Below are positions 18,602 through 27,673 of a stretch of DNA of 64,000 bases, piece by piece (the stretch's first letter is position 1; each line of letters opens with the position of its first letter). Origin of the DNA: Fibrobacter sp. UBA4297. Its GTDB lineage: Bacteria; Fibrobacterota; Fibrobacteria; Fibrobacterales; Fibrobacteraceae. The stretch spans positions 69,583 to 133,582 of the forward strand of contig NZ_DGUZ01000021.1 in assembly GCF_002394865.1 (NCBI RefSeq), in the 5' to 3' direction. The notes beneath the pieces are model-generated. The model worked only from the letters and a program-made list of their open reading frames with translations, was not told where the DNA came from and did no database searches. The position numbers and the translations under genes were made by a program.

Positions 18602-19218
18602 AAATCACAATTCTTGACGCAGCGGTTGTCTTTAAATTCGGCTTCGAAAACGACTTTTCCAAAGGTGTAGCGGTGGTAAGTTCCATTGCGGATGCCGCGG
18701 ACAAAATTCATGTCCTCTTCTATTTGGCCCAAGTCGTTAAACGATTTATAGACTCCGTGAATCTGCCCATTTTCGTAAGGAATCTGGCGACGAAGCTTAC
18801 CCTTCTCGTCCCAAGTCTCCGAAACGCCATTCAGAATGCCGTGACGATACGTTTCGCGGCTTTTTCTGTGGCCATTTTCGAAATAGACGATGCTAAAGCC
18901 CTCTTCTTCGCCGTCCAGATAGCCAACTGTTTCGCGCAAATTTCCATTTTCGTCGTACGAACGTAAAACACCATCTAACTTGCCATCCCTATACGGAGCT
19001 TCAACAGCTAATTTCCCGTTCGGATGGTAAGAAAGTGCCACGCCCTCGCGCACATCTGTTCCCTTTTTGACCGTGTAAACTCGAGCCACACGCCCGTCAT
19101 CATACATCGTCCGGACCGTATCAAGCGCAACTTCAGTGGACTTCGGCGCCGCAAAGGCAGATATTGCAGTGCCACTCATCACGATACACGCTAAAAATGT
19201 AAAAAAACGCTTCTCCAT
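18598..19218 (-). CDS. YwqK-like MORN-repeat protein
   Basis: The protein has about 206 aa from the ATG at 19218. A signal peptide ends near residue 23 (AFA). The rest is a row of MORN-variant repeats of the YwqK type, each with the pattern YxNGxLxG (SYHPNGKLAVEAPYRDGKLD, YFENGHRKSRETYRHGILNG). The family is often labelled an antitoxin, but there is no toxin gene nearby, and the signal peptide points to an exported role. Confidence 0.8.
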   Translation of the reverse strand: MEKRFFTFLACIVMSGTAISAFAAPKSTEVALDTVRTMYDDGRVARVYTVKKGTDVREGVALSYHPNGKLAVEAPYRDGKLDGVLRSYDENGNLRETVGYLDGEEEGFSIVYFENGHRKSRETYRHGILNGVSETWDEKGKLRRQIPYENGQIHGVYKSFNDLGQIEEDMNFVRGIRNGTYHRYTFGKVVFEAEFKDNRCVKNCDF

Positions 19219-19268
19219 TGCTTTATAATGTAGCATAATCCATTCAGATTATGTATTTTGTGAGCGTC

Positions 19269-20774
19269 ATGAACGTTACATTTTTAAATCCCCCCTTCCA
19301 CCCGATGTTCAGTCGGGAATCTAGATCTCCGTGTGTTACGAAGTCCAGTACTCTTTACTGGCCGATGTTTTTGAGCTATGCAGCTGGTGTATGCGAAGCC
19401 GACGGTAATGAAATTCAACTCATTGACAGCCCCGCCATGGAACTCGACTTGCCCCAGACGCTCGAGGGCATCAAGAAATTCGGCCCGGAACTCGTTATTT
19501 GCAGCACGAGCACCCCAAGCATTTTGAATGACCTCAAGGTGGTCCACGCCATCAAGCAAGAAATGCCGAACGTGAAGGTGGCCATCATGGGTACGCACGC
19601 GACCGCAGAGCCGCTCGAATCCATGGAAATGGAACCGTCTTTGGACTACGTTGTAATTGGCGAAGCCGACTACACCTGTAGGAACCTCGTCCGCGCCCTC
19701 CGTGGCGATGGCGCTCCCGTCGGTCAGTTTGCAGGTCTTGCCTACCGCACCGCAGAAGGCAAGGTGGACTTCCAGCCCGAAGGCCCGAAGATCGAAAACC
19801 TGAACGAAATTCCGTGGGTTTCCAAGGTCTATCGCAAGCACCTCTACAGCTGCTACAAGAAGTATTTCTACGGCGCAAACCTGAACCCGCTTATCGTGAT
19901 TCTCAGTGGCCGCGGATGCCCGAACCACTGCAGCTACTGCGTGATTCCGCAGACGCTCAACGGCCACAAGTTCCGCCGCCGCGACCCGAAGGACGTTGTC
20001 GATGAACTCCAGTACATCAAGGAAAACTTCGAAGATTTAGGCGAGGTTTTCTTTGAAGACGATACGTTTACGGCAAGCCACGAACACGTGCGCCAGATTT
20101 GCAACTTGATTCTCGAACGCAATCTCAAGATTACGTGGAGTTGCAACGCCCGCGCCGATGTGCCGCTGGACTTGCTCAAGCTCATGAAGAAGGCCGGTGG
20201 TCGCGAAATGTGCGTGGGCTTTGAAAGCGCCTCCCCCGAGGTTCTCGAAAAGATTCACAAGGGCGTGAAGAACACCGATAAGGCTATTGAATTTACGAAG
20301 AATGCCCGCAAGGCAGGACTCCTCGTTCACGGTTGCTTCATGGTCGGTAACCCGGGCGACACGCCGGAAACGCTCCGCATGACGCTCGACTACGCCAAGA
20401 AGCTGAACCCGAACACTGCCCAGTTCTACCCCATCATGGCATACCCTGGCACCGAAGCTTACAAGGAAGCTCTCGCCAGTGGCGCTTTGAAGTCGAAGGA
20501 TTACAGCCAGTGGCTCGACAAAGACGGTTTCCACCGTACTACGATCCAGCGCGGCGAACTCACAAGCCAGGCCCTCGTGGACTTCTGCGACAAGGCCCGC
20601 CGTGAATTCTACTTGCGTCCGAGCTACATCATTCGTCAGGGCATCATGGCCATCAAGAACCCGCGTGAACGTTACCGCGTTCTCCGTGGATTCGGCACGC
20701 TCGTGAAGCACCTGTTTAGGAAGCATGGTGAACTCGCCCCGGTCGCAAGACAGGCTCCGACTAATAAGCAGTAG
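19269..20774 (+). CDS. B12-binding domain radical-SAM protein
   Basis: The protein has 501 aa from the ATG at 19269 (MNVTFLNPPFHP); a start six codons upstream is less likely. An N-terminal B12-binding-like domain (about residues 1-150) precedes a radical-SAM core with CPNHCSYC near residue 218. The C-terminal part holds a helical domain. The order is that of class B radical-SAM methylases and the BchE/HpnJ/HpnP groups. The substrate is not evident, and the gene stands alone. Confidence 0.88.
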   Translation: MNVTFLNPPFHPMFSRESRSPCVTKSSTLYWPMFLSYAAGVCEADGNEIQLIDSPAMELDLPQTLEGIKKFGPELVICSTSTPSILNDLKVVHAIKQEMPNVKVAIMGTHATAEPLESMEMEPSLDYVVIGEADYTCRNLVRALRGDGAPVGQFAGLAYRTAEGKVDFQPEGPKIENLNEIPWVSKVYRKHLYSCYKKYFYGANLNPLIVILSGRGCPNHCSYCVIPQTLNGHKFRRRDPKDVVDELQYIKENFEDLGEVFFEDDTFTASHEHVRQICNLILERNLKITWSCNARADVPLDLLKLMKKAGGREMCVGFESASPEVLEKIHKGVKNTDKAIEFTKNARKAGLLVHGCFMVGNPGDTPETLRMTLDYAKKLNPNTAQFYPIMAYPGTEAYKEALASGALKSKDYSQWLDKDGFHRTTIQRGELTSQALVDFCDKARREFYLRPSYIIRQGIMAIKNPRERYRVLRGFGTLVKHLFRKHGELAPVARQAPTNKQ

Positions 20775-20798
20775 AGGGAACCCCGAGGTTTCCCTCTA
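20772..20798. other. Hairpin overlapping the radical-SAM stop codon
   Basis: TAGAGGGAA (20772-20780) and TTCCCTCTA (20790-20798) are perfect 9-bp arms; the left arm contains the stop codon. There is no T tract, so it may protect the 3' end rather than terminate. Confidence 0.55.
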
Positions 20799-20818
20799 GA
20801 CTCCCTTCCTTGGAATCA

Positions 20819-20858
20819 TACGTCATTCTGAGAGGCGAATAGCCTCGAAGAATCCAGT
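20819..20858. repeat. Dispersed intergenic repeat of the CGTCATTCTGAG type
   Basis: CGTCATTCTGAG followed by a GAGGC/GCCTC hairpin (20832-20846) and CGAAGAATCCAG. Elements of this form are scattered in many bacterial genomes; only one copy is in this window. Confidence 0.5.
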
Positions 20859-20871
20859 TAAATTTCAAAAG

Positions 20872-20900
20872 CGACTCGCAATAATGCGGGTCGTTTTTTT
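20872..20900 (+). terminator. Rho-independent terminator
   Basis: CGACTCGCA (20872-20880) pairs with TGCGGGTCG (20885-20893) around ATAA, followed by seven T. Confidence 0.85.
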
Positions 20901-20931
20901 ACACAAAACAGAGCGACACAACGCCCTCACT

Positions 20932-21768
20932 TTATTTCAGCCGATTGAACTTTTTCATTTCTTTGTCCAAAAAGGTATCGACGTACTTGGCGTAAATAAG
21001 CGTCGTATCCAAGTTGCGGTGGCCAAGAAGTTTGCTTGTCGCAGGTAACGGGATTCCTATTGTAATGCACGTTGTTGCAAATGTATGCCGCGCCAAGTGG
21101 CAATGGACATGCTTGTAATGCCCTAGCTTTTTAGCGGCCTTGCGGAGCGTGCGATTGAATGTCGAATTGTCCACCACATGGAACACACGCCCAGATGTTA
21201 GCGGGTTCGGGAGCAACAGCCGCGCCTGCACAGGAATCGGGATGTACACCGCCTCGCCCGTCTTGTGCATCTGCTTACGGATTTTCCAATCAAAAATTTC
21301 AGACGCATCAAGCGTACGCAAATCCCCGTAACGGAGCCCCGTAAAACAGCTGAACAGGAACACGCGCATCACGTCATCTTCTGCCCGCGTCAAAGCGACA
21401 TGCGACTCCATGTAACTCAAATAAAGATGTTTCAGCTCACGCAACGTCAAAAATCCACGACGCGAATAGGCACGCCCCACCTTCACGTTTTCAAACGGGT
21501 CGCCATGAATCACTCCGTCCGCCTTCATCTTGTTGCAAAAAATACGGAACACCGAAAGCGCCTTGACCACAGTCGCTTCTTTATTGTGGAGCGTTTCCAA
21601 ATAGCGCTTGTAATTCCGCACCGTCTCAGAAGTCACAGCATCGCATTCGAGCTCCGGTTCAAAAAGCGCAATTTTCTTCAAATTCCAGTAATACGTGCGT
21701 ACCGTCAAAGGTGCGAGTTCATCAGCATCTTTCTTTAAATAGTCAAGCGCACAGTCCAAAAAACGCAT
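20932..21768 (-). CDS. Tyrosine recombinase (phage-integrase family)
   Basis: The protein has 278 aa. It has an N-terminal core-binding helical domain (to about residue 100) and a catalytic domain with the first Arg in FTGLRYGDL, HLARHTFAT carrying the H-x-x-R pair, LGHRNLDTT with the second His, and the nucleophile Tyr in IYAKY. Length and sequence suggest the short integrases common in Bacteroidota and Fibrobacterota. No att site, excisionase or phage gene is seen next to it, so it may be domesticated or mark a decayed element. Confidence 0.9.
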   Translation of the reverse strand: MRFLDCALDYLKKDADELAPLTVRTYYWNLKKIALFEPELECDAVTSETVRNYKRYLETLHNKEATVVKALSVFRIFCNKMKADGVIHGDPFENVKVGRAYSRRGFLTLRELKHLYLSYMESHVALTRAEDDVMRVFLFSCFTGLRYGDLRTLDASEIFDWKIRKQMHKTGEAVYIPIPVQARLLLPNPLTSGRVFHVVDNSTFNRTLRKAAKKLGHYKHVHCHLARHTFATTCITIGIPLPATSKLLGHRNLDTTLIYAKYVDTFLDKEMKKFNRLK

Positions 21769-21905
21769 AAAACCTCCAATTGTTTAAAATGGAGGCTGAA
21801 TTTAATCACGTTTTTCAATTATTTCGACTTCTGTTTAAAACATCCCATATTTATAGACTATATTTATATTAGCGATTTATTACACATTTTTTTATGGAGG
21901 GAGCC

Positions 21906-23036
21906 ATGAACGATATTATCCAGGCGGTAAACATCTGTATAGACTTGTTCAGCCTTTCCATATTGTTCCTCATTTTGGTTCTCCTCTGGGTCGGGCATTG
22001 GCGTAACGACAGGCTTCAGTACAACTTTACAGGCATGATAATCGCCTACCACGGCGTGATTATCACGTACGCCATCATCCACTTTTGCGACGGTGAACTT
22101 TCGGCCCCAGTTTATACCATTGTCGATTTAGTCAGCTTTGTTTCAAGCGCGCTGTGCATATACTATTTTTCTCAATACGTCATTGCATTCCTCGAAAACA
22201 AGAAATGCGAACTGCACAAAATCATACACTACATGATTTATGCGCTTTGCGTCCTTGACTTTTTACTGAACGTCGGCGTAGACTTCTCTACAGGCGACAT
22301 TACCCGCGACTGGACTTCAAACGAGACAATCGTTTCTTGGCTTGCCACAGGCGTTTGGGGCATTCTCATGACGGGAATCATCATTTATTACCGCAAGCAG
22401 TTTGGACTACGGACTTTTATCTTCTTTATCATCTACTTTATTCTGCCCTTTATTGCAGGCTCGGCAGCTCCGTTTGTCGAAGGGATCCGCGTGGATATCG
22501 TCAGCGTGGTCTTCGTAATTGTCTGCCTTTTTGTCGGTGTTCAGGTCGGCGAAAACACATCGCATAAAATGTTCGAAAAGCTGAGTTTCAACGACGCCAT
22601 GACGGGACTTTTCAACAGAAACTACCTTGTGATGCACCCCGACGATGTGAAGCGCAAGCTCCCATGCAGTTACGTGATGTTTGACCTAAACCACCTCAAG
22701 GAAATTAACGACAACTACGGACACAGCAAGGGTGATGAATACATACGAAACTTTGCCGAGATTCTAAAGAAGATTCTCCCCGAAAACGCCGAAGCCATCC
22801 GCACCGGAGGGGATGAATTTTTGGTGATTATTCCCAAATTCAACCGCGCAAAATGTGAAGCGTTTTTAAGCCGTTTCATTGAGGAATCCAAACAAACTCA
22901 AGTTCAGGGAATTACGGAAAGCGCCGCCTACGGCTTTGCGGTCCGCACGACAGGCTTGCAATCCGAAGAAGAGGTCATCGCAGCCGCCGACAGGCAGATG
23001 TACCTGCAAAAGAAGGCGTCACGGGAAGGAAGATAG
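21906..23036 (+). CDS. Membrane-bound diguanylate cyclase (7TM-GGDEF)
   Basis: The protein has 376 aa. The ATG at 21906 follows GGAGGGAGCC. About seven hydrophobic helices fill residues 1-205, then a GGDEF domain with the intact motif RTGGDEFLVI near residue 300 and TGLFNRNY near 230. It should make cyclic di-GMP from two GTP in response to a membrane signal. No RxxD inhibitory site is seen in the usual place before the motif. The gene is monocistronic and ends in a heptad repeat and a terminator. Confidence 0.92.
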   Translation: MNDIIQAVNICIDLFSLSILFLILVLLWVGHWRNDRLQYNFTGMIIAYHGVIITYAIIHFCDGELSAPVYTIVDLVSFVSSALCIYYFSQYVIAFLENKKCELHKIIHYMIYALCVLDFLLNVGVDFSTGDITRDWTSNETIVSWLATGVWGILMTGIIIYYRKQFGLRTFIFFIIYFILPFIAGSAAPFVEGIRVDIVSVVFVIVCLFVGVQVGENTSHKMFEKLSFNDAMTGLFNRNYLVMHPDDVKRKLPCSYVMFDLNHLKEINDNYGHSKGDEYIRNFAEILKKILPENAEAIRTGGDEFLVIIPKFNRAKCEAFLSRFIEESKQTQVQGITESAAYGFAVRTTGLQSEEEVIAAADRQMYLQKKASREGR

Positions 23037-23076
23037 TAGGTAGTTAGAAGTAGACAGCAGGCGGTAGGAAGGATTT
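23035..23076. repeat. Heptad-periodic array (about 6 units)
   Basis: AGTAGGT, AGTTAGA, AGTAGAC, AGCAGGC, GGTAGGA, AGGATTT follow one another in 7-bp register. The array starts inside the stop codon of the cyclase gene. Confidence 0.65.
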
Positions 23077-23120
23077 GCTATAGGAATGCGCGCAGAAAGC
23101 GGCGATGCGCCAAACATACA

Positions 23121-23153
23121 AAAAGACCTGGAACTAAGTCCAGGTCTTTTTTT
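23121..23153 (+). terminator. Rho-independent terminator
   Basis: AAAAGACCTGGA (23121-23132) pairs with TCCAGGTCTTTT (23139-23150) and ends in T. It serves the cyclase and, with its A-rich left flank, may serve the convergent Rpn gene too. Confidence 0.92.
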
Positions 23154-23181
23154 CAAGTTTATAGGAAGGCACGTGAGCAAT

Positions 23182-24150
23182 TCAGGTTTTATCTAAATCA
23201 GCCTTAATTGCCAAAACATCAGCTTCAGAAAGCTCTGTGAACTCCGTAATTTCTTCGATGGGCTTGTTTTTCAACAGCATTTTCTTCGCAATTTCGCGAT
23301 TTCTTTGATTGCGACCCTGTTCAAGACCTTGTTCAAGACCTTGCTGCAAGCCGCTATCAATAGCCGCTTTATGGATTGCGTATTCATCCCACTTGGCTTT
23401 CTGAGCTTCATCGATCATTTTCTGTTCCTCTTTCGATAATTTAGCCAATTTCGCTGTCGAAAACAAGAGCTCGAACACCGTATTCGCGTACTGCTTGGGC
23501 ATCTGCGTCATATTTTTCATGTTCTTAAGAGCATAAAGCGCCTTGTCGAGCGTCGTTTCAAGTTCGTCCAAAGGCTTGTTGAACTTCGGAAGCTCCACAA
23601 ACGCAAAATTGAGCGTATCACTAATGCAAGACCCATTGATTTCGCGAAGCTTTGCCCGACGAATGTAGCGGTCATCGGCAAACACATTAAATTCCATGAA
23701 CACAACTGTAACAACAGGGTTCAATTCGTAATTGTACTTTTTGCCGCGTTGTCCCTGAGCAACGACCGTCTGCGAAGCGTAATAAATCGAACGATTGACA
23801 ATGTTTTTCTGAAAAAGGATCTGCACTTCGATGATGAATCTCCGCTGAGCCGAATCGATGCAGTGCAAGTCGAAGATGGAAGTCCGATTTTCATTCGAAC
23901 CGTCGCTGTATTCCTTGTTACGAGACTGCACATCCACAATCGGCGATGCAATTTCTCCTTCAAGTACAGAGTTCAAAAGCGCAATCAAACATACTTTGTT
24001 CTGCGAGTCAGGATTGAAAGCCTTCTTGAAAGTTCTGTCGAGAAGAAGGTCCGCGAATACACCCGCGCCCTTGAATTCTTCGAAAGTTTTGGCCTCGCTA
24101 ATCATTTCACCATGGCCATTTTTTGTTTCGGTCTCAATATTATTTCCCAT
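23182..24150 (-). CDS. Rpn-family PD-(D/E)XK nuclease (PDDEXK_2)
   Basis: The protein has 322 aa. The N-terminal half has the pattern of Rpn recombination-promoting nucleases: FADLLLDRTFKKAF, then IFDLHCIDSAQRRFIIEVQI with the D-ExQ-type active site, then RSIYYASQTV. A helical C-terminal part carries GLQQGLEQGLEQGRNQ, a run of short tandem repeats seen in this family. The last 30 residues (ELSEADVLAIKADL) match the end of the broken copy at 30913. These genes spread within genomes. A start at 24105 is possible. Confidence 0.88.
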   Translation of the reverse strand: MGNNIETETKNGHGEMISEAKTFEEFKGAGVFADLLLDRTFKKAFNPDSQNKVCLIALLNSVLEGEIASPIVDVQSRNKEYSDGSNENRTSIFDLHCIDSAQRRFIIEVQILFQKNIVNRSIYYASQTVVAQGQRGKKYNYELNPVVTVVFMEFNVFADDRYIRRAKLREINGSCISDTLNFAFVELPKFNKPLDELETTLDKALYALKNMKNMTQMPKQYANTVFELLFSTAKLAKLSKEEQKMIDEAQKAKWDEYAIHKAAIDSGLQQGLEQGLEQGRNQRNREIAKKMLLKNKPIEEITEFTELSEADVLAIKADLDKT

Positions 24151-24290
24151 ATTTTTCCAGTGTTAAGACACCCGATAATGTCGGGTTCATAGACAAAAAA
24201 CCGATCCCCGTCCTTTATATTAACACGTTTTAGAAACCCATTTGGCCTAAAAATTCTCAAAAATTTTTTAAATTTTACAATAGATAAAAT

Positions 24291-25175
24291 TCATCGCGAA
24301 ATGCCGCACTTTTTCACGAGCTTTTCTTTAAACTGTTTATCTTCCATAGCATCTAGCAAATCAAGGATATCTTCTTTTTCAGCGTATTTACCGTTCCATC
24401 CGATTTCACAGGATTCATCGATGTGGAAAGAGCCCTTGTATTCATCATTCATAAAGCAATCGGCAAGAAACAGATATTTTCCGCTCTTTTCAAAGAAGTC
24501 CTGATTTGCAGATACAGCAGGCAACAGTTCGATATCTTTTGTCAGAGATTGAACATCTTTTATCTGCGTATTGCGCATTCTAGACATTTTTGCACCTTCT
24601 AAAGAATTATTTTCAGGCACATAAATATTGCACATATAATCTTTATTATAACTATGGATTTTTACAGAACGAATGATGTTTTCACAAATAGACGAATCAA
24701 CCTGATCGGGATAATAAATAAACTCAATTATTTCAGGAGGTTGCCAACTTTTTCGCTTTAACGGAGTTCGATCAGACCAAATATAAACTTGTCGCTTTTT
24801 AGTTTTTACTCCATCGATAGTTACAACCGTATCAAGCCTTCCCGCCTCGCTAAACTCATTAGGATTTTTTGGAGGCAAAAACGAAATCGGATATGCACCA
24901 TGATAGTACGTCATTTGAATGAAAGTCATAAGCTTACGCCCTGCAGTGTCTTTAATCTCGTAAAAACTCAACTCAAAATGATGAGTTTTTTTCACAGAAT
25001 ACCCCTTAGGCAAAGCAATATGAAATTCTGGCAGAACAAAAAAATCTTTTGTATAAACAGATCCCGACTCCTTTAAACTAGAAACTGATTCCTCGTTCGA
25101 TTTAGAACAAGAAACGCAAAACAAGGTCAAAAGGATTGCAACAGAAACGCTTATTAACTTCGAGGACAATTTCAT
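24291..25175 (-). CDS. Lipoprotein of unknown function
   Basis: The protein has 294 aa with the lipobox CVSC near residue 23. The mature domain is mixed alpha/beta, with four Cys and a C-terminal helical segment. No family is recognised. It is monocistronic and more AT-rich than its neighbours. Confidence 0.72.
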   Translation of the reverse strand: MKLSSKLISVSVAILLTLFCVSCSKSNEESVSSLKESGSVYTKDFFVLPEFHIALPKGYSVKKTHHFELSFYEIKDTAGRKLMTFIQMTYYHGAYPISFLPPKNPNEFSEAGRLDTVVTIDGVKTKKRQVYIWSDRTPLKRKSWQPPEIIEFIYYPDQVDSSICENIIRSVKIHSYNKDYMCNIYVPENNSLEGAKMSRMRNTQIKDVQSLTKDIELLPAVSANQDFFEKSGKYLFLADCFMNDEYKGSFHIDESCEIGWNGKYAEKEDILDLLDAMEDKQFKEKLVKKCGISR

Positions 25176-25213
25176 CGCAGTATAAACTACATAAATTCAC
25201 GTGCTGATGGCAA

Positions 25214-25251
25214 AAAATTTAGCCTATGGAGTTTATCCATAGGCTGTTTTT
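25214..25251. terminator. Bidirectional terminator-like hairpin
   Basis: AGCCTATGGA (25221-25230) pairs with TCCATAGGCT (25236-25245). An A tract precedes and a T tract follows, so it can act in either direction; it could end the argBD transcript from the right. Confidence 0.75.
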
Positions 25252-25257
25252 AAAAGG

Positions 25258-25285
25258 TGATGCCCGATCAGGTCGGGCATGACAA
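25258..25285. repeat. ATGCC-stem dispersed hairpin, copy 2
   Basis: ATGCCCGA (25260-25267) pairs with TCGGGCAT (25273-25280), followed by GACA as in the copies at 2263 and 28197. Confidence 0.75.
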
Positions 25286-25331
25286 TTCAACTGTTTAAAT
25301 TTTTAGGAGAAGCGAGCAGAACAAGGCCGCA

Positions 25332-25410
25332 GGACCGAAGCTGTACAAATCGTACAGCGAGAGTCCGAGAAAATCAATGAGGCGAGCGCAGCGCAAGCGT
25401 ATTTATACGC
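25332..25410. other. Structured intergenic segment downstream of argD
   Basis: GGAC-CGAA-GCTGTAC (25332-25346) folds on GTACAGC-GAGA-GTCC (25352-25366), two stems with a 4x4 internal loop. A second hairpin is GCGTAT-TT-ATACGC (25397-25410). It lies in the 3' untranslated part of argBD or is a repeat element; nothing else is seen in 25176-25469 beyond the terminator and hairpin listed. Confidence 0.5.
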
Positions 25411-25469
25411 ATGCATTGCCGAGCCGATTGGATTTCTGCAACGCCGTAATGCGAAGCTTATCGTAAAAA

Positions 25470-26681
25470 TTACTTTGCGACCTTGGCGAAAGCCGCGCCA
25501 AGCTTAGCAAGAGCTTCGTCGCATTCAGCAGCAGAGACGTTCAGCGGCGGGAGCAAACGGAGCACGTTGCCCTTAGCGCTCAAAACCATCATACCTTCGT
25601 CGCGGGCGGCAGCAATTACGTTACCGACCGGGAGCGATTCGTCAAGAGCGAGACCGAGAATAAGGCCTTCACCACGCACGCCCTTCACTGCCGGGAACTT
25701 TGCGGCGATAGCTTCGAGGCCAGCCTTGAGCTGAGCGGAGCGGGCTTCGACATTGGCGAGGAATTCCGGCTTTGCAATCTGGTTCACGACAGCGAGACCG
25801 ACAGCGCAAGCAACCGGGTTGCCACCAAACGTCGTGCCATGATCGCCCGCCTTGAGCTGGTCAGCGACCTTCTGGCGGAGGAGCACTGCACCAAGCGGGA
25901 GACCGCCGCCAAGAGCCTTCGCAAGCGACACGAGGTCAGCGTCAATGCCATGCTTCTGGAGGCCAAGGAATGTTCCGAGACGGCCCATGCCTGCCTGGAC
26001 TTCGTCGACAATCACGAGGCAGCCGAATTCTTTCTTCAAGCTGTTGATTGCAGCGACCATTTCATCGGAAACGGTCATCACGCCACCTTCAGCAGCGAGA
26101 GATTCAAGCATAATGGCGCAAGTGTCGTTGTTGACTTCGGCCTTGAGGGCAGCCACATCGTTCCAAGGAACGTGAACAAAGTCACCCGGCATAGAGCCAA
26201 AGCCTTCGCGGATGGCCGGCTGACCCGTTGCAGAAAGGGCAGCAAATGTACGACCGTGGAAGCTGTTGATGAACGTTACGATCTTCTGGCGGTTCTTTTC
26301 ACCCTTGCGATCGAAATACTTACGAGCAAACTTGATGCAGCCTTCGTTAGCTTCGGTACCGGAGTTGCAGAAGAATGCCTTGTCGAAACCCGTTGCAGCG
26401 AGGAGAGCCTTAGCGAGGTTCACCTGCGGGTAGTTCGGATAAAGGTTCGAAATGTGGAAGAAGCTGTCCATCTGTTCTTCGACAGCCTTCTTGATAGCAG
26501 CATTCTGGTGACCGAGAGCGTTCACGGCAATGCCAGCGACAAAGTCAAGATACTTCTTGCCGTTCTTGTCGAACAAGTAAGAACCTTCGCCACGGACAAA
26601 TTCAATATTGGCCTTGCCATAAAGCGGGGCGATAAACTGCTTGTCTTCTTCAAAAACGGAATTAGCCAAGGATTGTGCCAT
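25470..26681 (-). CDS. argD: Acetylornithine aminotransferase
   Basis: The protein has 403 aa, the normal length for the class III PLP-dependent enzyme that converts N-acetylglutamate semialdehyde to N-acetylornithine in arginine synthesis. Visible marks are FCNSGTEANEGCIKFAR, NSFHGRTFAALSATG, VDEVQAGMGRLG and the PLP-Lys segment SLAKALGGGLPLGAV. GGAGAACTGAACT precedes the ATG. The start overlaps the end of argB by 20 bp, so the two form an operon. Confidence 0.96.
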   Translation of the reverse strand: MAQSLANSVFEEDKQFIAPLYGKANIEFVRGEGSYLFDKNGKKYLDFVAGIAVNALGHQNAAIKKAVEEQMDSFFHISNLYPNYPQVNLAKALLAATGFDKAFFCNSGTEANEGCIKFARKYFDRKGEKNRQKIVTFINSFHGRTFAALSATGQPAIREGFGSMPGDFVHVPWNDVAALKAEVNNDTCAIMLESLAAEGGVMTVSDEMVAAINSLKKEFGCLVIVDEVQAGMGRLGTFLGLQKHGIDADLVSLAKALGGGLPLGAVLLRQKVADQLKAGDHGTTFGGNPVACAVGLAVVNQIAKPEFLANVEARSAQLKAGLEAIAAKFPAVKGVRGEGLILGLALDESLPVGNVIAAARDEGMMVLSAKGNVLRLLPPLNVSAAECDEALAKLGAAFAKVAK

Positions 26682-27453
26682 AGTTCAGTTCTCCATTAAT
26701 TTGTTTTACAAAGTGGTCGGCATCCTTCCAGCCGACAATGTGAATGCTCTTGAGGCCGCGTTCAATACTCTTGAAGCTTTCGCGGACCTTCGGGATCATG
26801 CCGCCGTTGATGACGCCAGAAGCAATGAGGGCTTCGCTTGCATCTTCCGTGAGTTCAGGAATGACGGTCTTGGAGTCGTCCATCACGCCCGGAACATCGC
26901 TCACCAGCACGAACTGGTCAGCGTGGAGTGCCACAGCCAGTTCGCTTGCGGCAGTATCAGCATTCACGTTCCAGCTCACAGCCTTGCCGTTTTCGTCCGG
27001 ACCGATAGAAATCGGGCTTACGACCGGAACAAAGCCTGCAGACCAAAGTGTTTCCACAATCTGCGGATTGACCTTCTTGACTTCGCCCACGAGGCCAAGA
27101 TCCACCTTGCCCTGCTTCTTGACCACTTCAAACAACTTGCCATCGACGCCACTGAGGCCGACAGCGTTGCAATTGTTTTCGAGGAGCATTCGCACGAGCT
27201 TCTTGTTGACGTGTCCCGAGAGCGTCATTTCGACCATCTTCATGATAGAAGGCGTCGTGACTCGGAGACCGTCGATAAAGGTGGGTTGTTCTCGGAGCAA
27301 GGAGATGTTTTCGTTGATGTCCTTGCCACCGCCGTGCACCACGGCCACTTGGCAGCCCATAGCCGGAAGCTTGCTGACTGCCGCCACAAAATCGGCCAAC
27401 TTGGCTTCGTCGATTGCCAAGCTGCCACCAATTTTTACAACCACTTTTTTCAT
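26662..27453 (-). CDS. argB: Acetylglutamate kinase
   Basis: The protein has 263 aa and phosphorylates N-acetylglutamate, the second step of arginine synthesis. It has the amino-acid kinase fold marks KIGGSLAIDE at the N-terminus, VHGGGKDIN, NVNADTAASELA and a C-terminal GGMIPKVRES segment. No extended N-terminal helix of the arginine-inhibited hexameric type is present, so feedback control is uncertain. It is followed by argD in an overlapping operon. AGAGGACATC precedes the ATG. Confidence 0.96.
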   Translation of the reverse strand: MKKVVVKIGGSLAIDEAKLADFVAAVSKLPAMGCQVAVVHGGGKDINENISLLREQPTFIDGLRVTTPSIMKMVEMTLSGHVNKKLVRMLLENNCNAVGLSGVDGKLFEVVKKQGKVDLGLVGEVKKVNPQIVETLWSAGFVPVVSPISIGPDENGKAVSWNVNADTAASELAVALHADQFVLVSDVPGVMDDSKTVIPELTEDASEALIASGVINGGMIPKVRESFKSIERGLKSIHIVGWKDADHFVKQINGELNYGTILG

Positions 27454-27526
27454 CGCTTACGATGTCCTCTTAATTCTCAGGCGAAAAGCGAGCACCATTG
27501 CCCGGATTAACCCGAAAAATTTACCG

Positions 27527-27534
27527 CAAATTTA
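27527..27534 (-). promoter_or_regulatory. Candidate -10 element of argBD
   Basis: On the minus strand this reads TAAATTTG, identical to the element before the DedA-like gene, and lies about 74 bp upstream of the argB start. Confidence 0.4.
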
Positions 27535-27596
27535 GAAAAAGGAATTATCGGCTAACCGCCAGAGACTCATTTTTTAAATGAAAAAAAGCACGTCAT

Positions 27597-27673
27597 GCGG
27601 GCGGGGCCCCAGCTCGGAGTTGCGAAGGCCGCACGGGCCCCTCCCTGCACCCTCCCCATCCTTGGCCGACGCT
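27597..27673. repeat. 77-bp GC-rich dispersed repeat, copy B
   Basis: It differs from 1569-1645 at a single base. It sits between argB and the ferredoxin gene, within a 375-bp gap that otherwise holds only promoter-like AT-rich sequence near 27720-27828. Confidence 0.85.

Noticed and set aside
18598..19218. Toxin-antitoxin locus based on the YwqK-like label
   Set aside because: There is no toxin gene nearby and the protein has a signal peptide.
20932..21768. Prophage or integrative element around the tyrosine recombinase
   Set aside because: Neighbours are ordinary chromosomal genes and no att repeats, structural or transfer genes are seen.
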